From positions 246,428-261,825 of the forward strand of contig NW_003134350.1 of assembly GCF_000003605.2 (NCBI RefSeq): DNA of 15,398 bases, in the 5' to 3' direction. Made by a program: the position numbers and the translations under genes. Below, in pieces: positions 9,734 through 15,398 of the stretch (positions within the stretch are counted from its first letter, which is position 1; each line of letters opens with the position of its first letter). The notes under the pieces were generated by a model. The model was not told the DNA's origin, searched no databases, and saw only the letters and a program-made list of their open reading frames with translations. The stretch comes from Saccoglossus kowalevskii (taxonomy: Eukaryota > Hemichordata > Enteropneusta > Harrimaniidae).

Positions 9734-9898
9734 CTGTCCGTGAAATACATATCCGTGCTCCTCGGCAACCATTCTAGCTTCCACTTCACCACCGGGAACA
9801 TGCACGGCCCAGTCATTGGTGAAGTCTGTGTCCCCAACAACGTAAACGAAGGCTACTAGTACTACCGCATAGCGAAGTATCGATGCCGACCAGAACAT
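9734..9898 (-). CDS. First coding exon of a furin/PC-type proprotein convertase (signal peptide and start of prodomain)
   Basis: Proprotein convertases are subtilisin-like (S8B) serine endoproteases that cleave prohormones and other precursors after dibasic sites in the secretory pathway. This exon encodes 55 residues. Residues 1-10 form an n-region, residues 11-22 a hydrophobic core (AVVLVAFVYVVG), and cleavage is likely near residue 22. The prodomain then opens with FTNDWAVHVPGG at 26-37, followed by VAEEHGY (44-50) and a terminal GQ. The pattern [FY]-x-N-x-W-A-x-x-[IV]-P-G-G, then HG[FY], then GQ, is the start of furin, PC1/3 and PC5-type prodomains. PC2 lacks the PGG. Codon 55 ends on CAG followed by GTAGGA, a good donor, giving a phase-0 exon that stops right after GQ. 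The rest of the prodomain, the Asp/His/Ser catalytic domain and the P domain were not found to the left and probably lie beyond the window. The WAV triplet leans to the furin/PC5 side and the GY to PC1/3, so the paralogue is unresolved. Confidence 0.85.
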
Positions 9899-9926
9899 AA
9901 CTTTGGTTTAGAAAAATATAATTTAA
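9899..9926 (-). other. Probable 5'-UTR tail of the convertase exon, with splice acceptor at its edge
   Basis: Directly upstream of the convertase ATG on the minus strand is a T-rich tract ending in TTTTGTTTTAG, with the AG at 9928-9927. This is a textbook polypyrimidine tract and acceptor. If it is used, the exon runs 9926-9734 with 28 bases of leader, and at least one non-coding exon lies further right. The ATG has G at -3 and T at +4, a moderate context. An unspliced leader is the alternative. Confidence 0.5.
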
Positions 9927-10423
9927 CTAAAACAAAACAAAAAATAATGACGGCTCTCAGTCGGCCGTGAAAGCGTTGAGTTGGTATGATTCGTCCTCGT
10001 ATGTGATTGTTTTGATATATGCTATGCATAAAAATAAAATAGACGATTGTACTAATCTCCTGTCGCTGGGAGCGGTCGCGTCGTTCACAGCTGCTGTCAT
10101 ACACCACCGTATGTGTATCCGTACCAATAGCTGGTAACACTTTGTTCAGCTTTCCCGTGACGTCATCGATTTACCCATAATTCCTACTGCATTCACTAGC
10201 CGTGGCGACAGATGAATATCACAGCAAAGCCTAGTGACAGGTTTATGTTTTTCCCTAAGACGTTTTTTTTTGCCGGAGAAATCGGGCGTGCGGCGGATTT
10301 TGCATTTCTTCAGCCATTGATCTGTCAGTCATTTCCTACGAAATATCTCTTGCGGCTCAAAGCCATTATTGCGACGTGGGGGTGTACAGTGGCTTTGATC
10401 CACGTGTGCTTAATCTTGTATAA
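9927..10423 (-). other. 5' flank or 5'-UTR intron of the convertase gene
   Basis: CpG sites cluster at 10070-10120 (GGTCGCGTCG), and the CRE lies at 10158. No TATA box was seen at a useful distance. A 71-codon plus-strand frame at 10212-10427 starts at an ATG in a poor context and is not recognised. Confidence 0.4.
10158..10165. promoter_or_regulatory. Perfect cAMP-response element upstream of the convertase exon
   Basis: The palindrome TGACGTCA lies 260 bp upstream of the convertase ATG. Its flanks (GTGACGTCAT) fit the preferred CREB/ATF context. Vertebrate PCSK1 promoters are known to be driven through CRE sites, so the position is suggestive. Whether the site is in the promoter or in a 5'-UTR intron depends on where transcription starts. 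Confidence 0.4.
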
Positions 10424-10618
10424 CTAGTAATCCGGTGTTATTGTAAGACGACAGGCAAAAACGTCAAACAATCTTTTACCGCAATTCAGAGAAATAGACA
10501 ATGCCACGCTAATGATTACGGGGAATTTAGATAGATCTGGGGCTCCGTGAAGGCACATCACAACCATTTTCAACAGCGACATAGAAAGTGTCATTATCAC
10601 GCTGAACGCATACATCAT
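10424..10618 (-). other. 64-aa ORF with signal-peptide-like N-terminus
   Basis: ATG at 10618-10616 with A at -3. MMYAFSVIMTLSMSLLKMVV could be a signal or membrane segment, and a later stretch reads NCGKRLFDVFAC. A fair donor (GCG/GTAAAA) lies at that point. It is upstream of the convertase exon on the same strand. No homology is recognised, and the CG...C spacing excludes an insulin B chain. Confidence 0.17.
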
Positions 10619-10624
10619 TTTCAC

Positions 10625-11156
10625 TAAAGTGAGAGAACGACATATATTTAACAGTTATCAGAGAGGTTTATATTGCGATTTTAGCCACCATTGCTCCTAG
10701 CTGTCATACTCATTGGCGCCAAAATATCGTGAGCAATGGGTCGGATAAGCTGAAAGTGTCGCCACGACGAGTAGATGAACCGACAGGTGTCAAGTAAAAC
10801 CTCGTCTCATCCTCGTTCAATGACAGCCTGAACTCAAAACTGTAATAATGATTCTCTACATATTAGAGTAGAACGTGTAAGACGTTATGCTTCACCCCAA
10901 TTTCTCTGCAATCCAGTAGCTCGGAAAAGTCTACCGCGCAGTGTCACCCTCTACTGAACTGATTTAATGCCCGGGTTACCAGGTAGCACGTGACATATGA
11001 CGTAATATCCTGCAGATATGATAAGATACACGATGCAGGAATATATCACATTCTATCAGGATATCACAGACACACAATACCATGGTAAATCGAAGGCTGT
11101 GAAGACTCGAACAATTAACATGGGAACAAATTCCAATATTTGCTGACGAATCAAAG
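10625..11156. other. No gene seen
   Basis: Mixed composition with frequent stops. TGACGTAA near 10997 is a near-CRE. Nothing else was recognised. Confidence 0.5.
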
Positions 11157-11579
11157 TTGTGCAGATCTATTCACTCAGATAAAAATAAAGTGAAAAACAA
11201 AAACTCGTGCAGAATCCCCCAGCCGACAGGAAATTTTATGTTGAACTTCAACATCGGTACTCGTATAACCCGCGCGCGTTCCCGATTTTCTATAAATGCC
11301 CTTTCACCCCGAGACTTTTTTATTATTTTTGAAAAAGTATTCCATTTTTTTGAAAATCCCAGGTTGTGTATTATCTCATTGTTTGAGATAGAATACAGTT
11401 GTAAAAATGAATACATACTTTTGGGTTGGACTTTTAACATTTATTTAAGGTTTTTGTATTTTCAACATTGCACACAACGACTGACAATTACTAGCATACC
11501 GTGCAACCACGACAAACTAGAGAGCACTATTGGATATTATATTTTTTCAAAATTCTTCTCTTACAATAACTATGGTTAA
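11157..11579 (+). other. Region open on both strands (113 codons from ATG, plus; 89 codons, minus)
   Basis: The plus frame is open from 11157, with its first ATG at 11238 and stop at 11577-11579. On the minus strand, 11440-11171 is open from a true ATG and includes RERARVIRVP and PVGWGILHEF. The stretch 11210-11310 is GC-richer than its surroundings and contains GCGCGCG. Neither product is recognised. One of them could be an exon or an eroded mobile-element piece. Confidence 0.17.
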
Positions 11580-11985
11580 TTTATACTTTGTCATTTTTTT
11601 CATTATTAATTCAATACCTATCACATGAGACCGTCTCACTTGAATGCGTTTTTTTTTTTTTTGCGCTTCGCTTTCAACCAAAAACGCGAATTTTTAATCC
11701 TTGTAATCGACACATGGATTTAAGTGTTGCGGTTTACTGTTTGCATATACACCGCAAAGTGAAATACATGGGTTTAGCAGAAATAAATAAATGACCTACA
11801 CAATACCGTTACAACTTCAGAACAAGTATAACACGTAAATACCCGTACCAATCCATTGACTAATACAGATCAATTACAAATGTAAGTCTGTTTCATTTTT
11901 AATAGTGAAAAAGATAGTCTCATTTCTTGTTTAAGCATCATGATCCCCCATCTCACAACAAAGATGCGCGTCACAAGCTGATGAC

Positions 11986-11999
11986 CAATGACGTCATTG
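11986..11999. promoter_or_regulatory. CRE inside a 14-bp perfect palindrome
   Basis: CAATGACGTCATTG is a perfect 14-bp palindrome with the CRE core at 11989-11996. It lies about 2.1 kb upstream of the convertase ATG on the minus strand and could be a distal enhancer site for it. This rests on the motif only. Confidence 0.3.
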
Positions 12000-12069
12000 A
12001 AATCTGCGTGTCGTCTACGTCGCATCTCCGACGGAAACAACTAAAGCAGTATTGAGCTTTATTTCCCGT

Positions 12070-12081
12070 CCCCCCCCCCCC
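12070..12081. repeat. Poly-C tract of 12
   Basis: Twelve C in a row on the plus strand, in AT-rich surroundings. Length is prone to sequencing or assembly error. Confidence 0.9.
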
Positions 12082-12807
12082 AACATTAAACAGAATAGGT
12101 AGAACCTGAGGTCTTAGTATTACGACCGAGTCGTCAGTCAAATAATGACACGATTTATAACAACATCTGAATATGCTTTCACTAGTCCGTAGTCAACTAG
12201 ACTCGAAGTTTAAAGCTAACTAACCTTTAAATGTTATCTACAATAATTATTCGTATCAGTACGCATTTGATTAACGACCATCACAACTAGAACTGTTTTT
12301 TTTTTCGTTATTTAACCACTAGTTATATACAAGTTCACGTACTTTGCGAGATCAGACTGATTGGTCATCTTTGAGCACTTATATCGCCACGGCCACATTC
12401 AATTATTTATTGCAATTATATGTGGTGTGCCGTTAATATCCCATTTGCCCTTCTTATTTATGATTGATACATACCAATGTAAACAGTAAACCAGCACATT
12501 TGAGACGTTCATGCCACGGAGTTTAATATTGGCATCGAATTAACTGGATTGTTTGTAATATTCCATCAGACTGAAAGGTTTCCGAATAAAAACAGTGTTA
12601 TAATTACACACATTTAATATAATATACAAGTCAACTGAATGCTATAATGTTATGCAGCTTTACAGGTGGAACAATCAATCAAGTATGAATAGAAAATTGT
12701 GAATTTAATGGTATGTCAATATAATGCAGCATACGCTTCCCATTGTATACATCGCCATGGCAACGACAAGGAGGAATGCTATAAGTGGAATATGCTTCGT
12801 TTAGAAT

Positions 12808-12856
12808 AATTTCCGCCTAAAGGCGAAATGATCTGGCCGGCCACTGGTGGCGCTGT
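12808..12856. promoter_or_regulatory. GC-rich palindromic patch with a CTCF-like core
   Basis: Three symmetric motifs lie in 50 bp: TTTCCGCCTAAAGGCGAAA (12810-12828, one mismatch), TGGCCGGCCA (12834-12843, perfect) and CCAC-TG-GTGG (12841-12850). GGTGGCGCT at 12846-12854 resembles the core bound by CTCF in insects and other animals. Regulatory function is inferred only from motif density against an AT-rich background. Confidence 0.3.
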
Positions 12857-13600
12857 TTTGGAATATATTGCGTTTTCCTACATAAGACTTTTTTACCTGA
12901 TGACCTCTTACACCTTTGTTTGTCACCACTTGTATTACTAAAATACAGCATTATCCCCTAGCAAATTTTGTAATTCCCAATCAGGCTCATCAATACATCC
13001 TAAGAACAAACGCACACATTTTCACAGCGTATACAATGTACCAGGCCTATAACTGTTTGTTTTTTGTCTGTTGTTCGTAATTTAAATGTAGCAATTACCA
13101 ACGGGACAGAGGGGTGTTGTGAGGGCGTAATTTAATTTGAGCTATTAGACAAGGTCAACGTAATGTCCCCCAACAACAGAAGCCACTCACTCAGATACAA
13201 GGACCACACCTGCTTTACGACTTCACGGCTTAAAATAACCCCACCTTCTCAACAACACACTCAAACCTTCCGACCGCCTATTTTAAAGTTTACAGTGGGG
13301 AACTATGGCCAGTAAAACTATGGCTTGTCACTCATAAATGTAAGAAATCACCAGCTGCATAACGGTCGCTGATACTCTCTCGACAATTACTTGGCTGATG
13401 TATAATAAAATACAAAATAAATATATATATATATATATTATATATATACGTGCAAGTTACGGGGAAGTAAATAGATATATGTCGTGCTTGTGAAAAGCAA
13501 GTTTTAAGTAAATAAAAATATAAATAAACCGTACTTGTAAGTGTAGATTTGTTAGTAAACGATTATGAATACCTGTGTACGTCCATGTCTTGCAGCAATA
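12857..13600. other. No gene seen
   Basis: Contains CAG/GTAAAA (minus donor at 12896), which could end a non-coding first exon of the convertase gene, and the AT microsatellite. Positions 13140-13320 are GC-richer without an open frame. Confidence 0.45.
13420..13448. repeat. AT dinucleotide microsatellite
   Basis: About 14 AT/TA dinucleotides with a single phase break near 13439. Confidence 0.95.
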
Positions 13601-13620
13601 CACTGTGTCATTATTACCGT

Positions 13621-13653
13621 CCAGGTTTTTGCCACTGTGCCATTAAAACCTGG
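13621..13653. repeat. 9-bp perfect inverted repeat with 15-nt loop
   Basis: CCAGGTTTT (13621-13629) pairs with AAAACCTGG (13645-13653). It is flanked by an imperfect direct repeat: CTGTGTCATTATTACC near 13602 and CTGTGTCATTTTTACC near 13682. The arrangement could be the remains of a small foldback insertion with a target duplication, or chance. Confidence 0.5.
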
Positions 13654-13812
13654 CCATTATTTTTGCTATGTCTTTTATTACCTGTGTCATTTTTACCTCG
13701 CACTGGGATAGTTGATAGAGTGGATGATGATTCTTTGTTGGACCCCAATCTTTGTATTTTGCCCAGTAACTTCATAACAGTTGATTATTGTATCTGATAT
13801 ACATCCAGGAAC

Positions 13813-13877
13813 TGTTAGTGAACAGTTTCTAACTTTTCCTATACAACTGAGGGCTTTGACTTGTCAGTTCACTAACA
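13813..13877. repeat. 11-bp inverted repeat at the 3' edge of the DIRS relic
   Basis: TGTTAGTGAAC (13813-13823) is the exact reverse complement of GTTCACTAACA (13867-13877), with 43 bp between. It overlaps the end of the relic's last reading frame. It might be chance, a foldback, or part of the element's complementary termini. Confidence 0.5.
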
Positions 13878-14250
13878 AAAAGCCGCCTAGACGTGTTAGT
13901 GCCGCAGAGTCCTACATCTACAGCAACATCTATGGGTGGAACACTAAACAGGTTGAACCATGCCCTGCTGATCCAATTAGGTGCTACTAGTTTAAACACA
14001 AAATTGTGCGATCGTTGCAGTTTTAAGTATGAGCGGGAAGGTGGAAACGCATAAGCGTCCATATTCTACAAAGTCATCGTTAGGACGTCCCAAGTCAAGG
14101 CTCGATCTTATGGCACTAGTGACACAAACTCTGGTCTTTTGTTGTTAGGGGTGTGAATGGCTCGCGCCAATGATTGAATAGTTGATTGCCTGGGAAAACA
14201 CCCATTCCAATTACTCGAACTGCTCCTAGCGGAGCAGAGCATCCACTACA
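13829..14250 (-). pseudogene. Broken RNase H/C-terminal segment of the DIRS relic
   Basis: VDALLR at 14246-14229 corresponds to the conserved RNase H-end DAL[SN]R. After a frame change, NNKRPEFVSLVP (from 14146) and TWDVLTMTL lead into NMDAYAFPPSR, with one TAA and one TAG in between. From 14062 the frame stays open to a stop at 13829, covering LVAPNWISRAWF and a tail near LFVSEL. In family members the protein ends or meets the next gene about here. No recombinase was recognised further left. Confidence 0.72.
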
Positions 14251-14569
14251 GTGTTCAGTTCACCCTTCAGCTGCCTCACCTACAACTTGATATCGCTGGA
14301 TTGACACTGCCAGGTTGTTCAACGTTGTCGATGTGACTTCTCCCGATGTTGAGGTAGTGCACCAAAATCGTAATGTTACAATGAATCTGAACCGATCTTT
14401 GTTTGGCTAGATGCTGAAATTCATGCATTAAACTGCGGTCTAACCACATCATTTCATCAGAGCGGCCAGTTTGTTCATTATCAGCTCATTTCCTTTTAAT
14501 AAAAGCGTCCAATTGTGCCCTTTTCTCTCAGTACCTGAAACATCAGAAATAACTGAGATCATCAACTGA

Positions 14570-14800
14570 CAAAATTACACCCAAGAATTCCTGATTCTAT
14601 CTGATTTACAGGGTCGACCTTGGCACCAAGTTCCTCGTAGACGAGAAAACTCCAATCAACCCCATCAATGTGAGGTACTCCTTTTTCAGTGATTGGCTAA
14701 TATTTCTGCTGTGGTGTCAACATGATGAAGCAGCCAGTCATCAAGATATGTGTTGATTGACTACTACAACCCGTAACCTCTGTGGACACCATAATATTGG
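14570..14800 (-). pseudogene. Broken reverse-transcriptase palm segment of the DIRS relic
   Basis: INTYLDDWLLHH is read at about 14757-14722, containing the catalytic Asp pair. Two TAG stops sit just before it and a TGA follows at 14688-14686. Similarity continues in a shifted frame from 14689, with LTLMGL, NLVP and then QEFLGVILS to about 14567, interrupted by TAA and TAG. This matches the stretch after the catalytic Asp pair in DIRS enzymes (LxLxGL...LVPS...FLG). To the right of about 14810 no family similarity is seen. Confidence 0.7.
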
Positions 14801-14980
14801 TATCCAAGTCGACAAATCATAGTGAATGGTGATTGTATTGGAATATGGTAAATAAGTTCCCGGGAAATTAGAAATAACACAACCAAACATATTATAACAT
14901 AAGTCGTGCAGGGAATTACAAAATAAATGATTGACAACAATAAAAAGAGCAAAACGATTACCTGATAAGCACACTCGAGT

Positions 14981-15294
14981 ACACTAGACTAGACTAGACT
15001 AGACTACACTGGACTACACTACACTACACTACACTACACTACACTACACTACACTACACTACACTACACTACGCTACACTACGCTACGCTACGCTACGCT
15101 ACGCTACGCTACGCTACGCTACGCTACACTACACTACACTACACTAGACTAGACTAGACAAGACTAGACTAGACTAGACTAGACTAGACTACACTACACT
15201 ACACTACACTACACTACACTACACTACACTACACTACACTACACTACACTACACTGCACTGCACTACACTACACTGCACTACACTACACTACAC
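14981..15294. repeat. Mosaic pentanucleotide microsatellite (ACTAG / ACTAC / ACGCT)
   Basis: Period-5 array of about 63 units. Blocks in order are ACTAG (14984-15003), ACTAC (to ~15070), ACGCT (to ~15125), ACTAC (to ~15142), ACTAG (to ~15189) and ACTAC with scattered GCACT variants (to 15294). The first five blocks are arranged as a mirror around the ACGCT core. It abuts the DIRS relic at a distance of about 170 bp. Confidence 0.97.
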
Positions 15295-15295
15295 A

Positions 15296-15398
15296 GACTC
15301 CTGAAAGCCGATGGGACCGCGATACTCTCTGAGATCATTACTGAATCAAGCGTCGACAACAGCCGAAACATCTTGCGAATACAATTCACAGACATCAC
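15296..15398 (+). other. Open stretch at the window edge, possible start of an exon
   Basis: Directly after the pentamer array, ACACAG could act as an acceptor. One plus frame is open for 34 codons to the edge (KADGTAILSEIITESS, then NILRIQFTDI). A minus frame is open too. Base composition is balanced, unlike the DNA on the left. It is too short to assign and could also be a mobile-element edge. Confidence 0.2.

Larger units (their letters stand above)
11580..12807. other. No gene seen
   Basis: AT-rich, with a T14 tract at 11649-11662, the CRE palindrome at 11986 and the poly-C tract. A 68-codon frame at 11588 runs through the T tract and is discounted. Confidence 0.5.
13829..14810 (-). mobile_element. 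Decayed DIRS-like (tyrosine-recombinase class) retrotransposon fragment
   Basis: Read on the minus strand, the segment gives the order expected of a DIRS RT/RNase H protein. It runs from a YLDDWL reverse-transcriptase core (near 14750) to LTLMGL and EFLGV (14660-14575), then VDALLR (14246-14229), RPEFVS (near 14130) and AYAFPPSR followed by LVAPNW and AWF (14056-13960). YLDDW, rather than the YIDD or FADD of gypsy or LINE elements, and the AYAFPP...LVAP.W...WF tail are typical of DIRS and related elements. Several in-frame stops and at least two frame changes show it is dead. No gag, tyrosine recombinase or terminal repeat was recognised, so this is an internal fragment. A related YLDDW-bearing retroelement clade cannot be excluded. 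Confidence 0.75.

Noticed and set aside
9862-10140. 92-codon minus frame overlapping the convertase start
   Set aside because: It starts at GTG, overlaps the signal-peptide codons in another frame and crosses the likely splice acceptor. It is a shadow frame.
10440-10500. NCGKRLFDVFAC as an insulin B-chain motif
   Set aside because: There are 9 residues between the two Cys, where insulin-family B chains have 11. No A chain is seen.
13549-13797. 82-codon plus frame
   Set aside because: It starts at TTG, runs through the foldback repeat beside the DIRS relic and matches nothing recognised.
14741-14974. Minus frames over the right edge of the DIRS relic
   Set aside because: Only the last residues overlap the RT region and in the wrong frame. 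The rest is AT-rich translation without family similarity.

Overview
The window looks like AT-rich nuclear DNA (about two thirds A+T by eye) from an invertebrate or other non-mammalian animal. There is no bacterial gene packing and no long continuous gene. The one recognisable gene part is a spliced first coding exon. The animal assignment rests on that exon, which encodes a signal peptide plus the start of a furin/PC-type proprotein convertase prodomain. A decayed DIRS-like tyrosine-recombinase retrotransposon also fits, since this class is common in aquatic invertebrates, fish and amphibians and not seen in mammals. The species cannot be named from the sequence.

Layout. From 1 to 3.3 kb the DNA is non-coding in appearance, with one unrecognised candidate exon (minus, 840-1090) and a cluster of nested inverted repeats (2294-2386). 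From 3.3 to 4.6 kb lies a minisatellite of nine 128/148-bp units, themselves built of ~20-bp submotifs. From 4.6 to 9.7 kb there is probably intron or intergenic DNA, with several small uncharacterised reading frames, a second stem-loop (5338-5380), a very diverged tandem repeat (7721-8080) and a candidate plus-strand exon with good splice sites (8597-8719). The convertase exon lies on the minus strand at 9734-9898, with a likely splice acceptor 28 bases upstream of its ATG. Everything to its left is therefore probably the first large intron, since no further convertase exon was found. Everything to its right is 5' flank or a 5'-UTR intron. A perfect cAMP-response element lies 260 bp upstream of the ATG, one of four in the window.

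From 9.9 to 13.4 kb the DNA is mostly non-coding, with two unassigned open regions (10424-10618 minus; 11157-11579, open on both strands) and a GC-rich palindromic patch. A broken DIRS-type reverse transcriptase/RNase H relic occupies about 13829-14810 on the minus strand. It is followed by a 314-bp mosaic pentanucleotide array (14981-15294) and a short open stretch that runs off the window edge.

No operon-like or multi-gene system is visible. The best-supported items are the convertase exon, the DIRS relic and the two tandem arrays. The small reading frames are listed with low confidence because such lengths arise by chance in AT-rich DNA.
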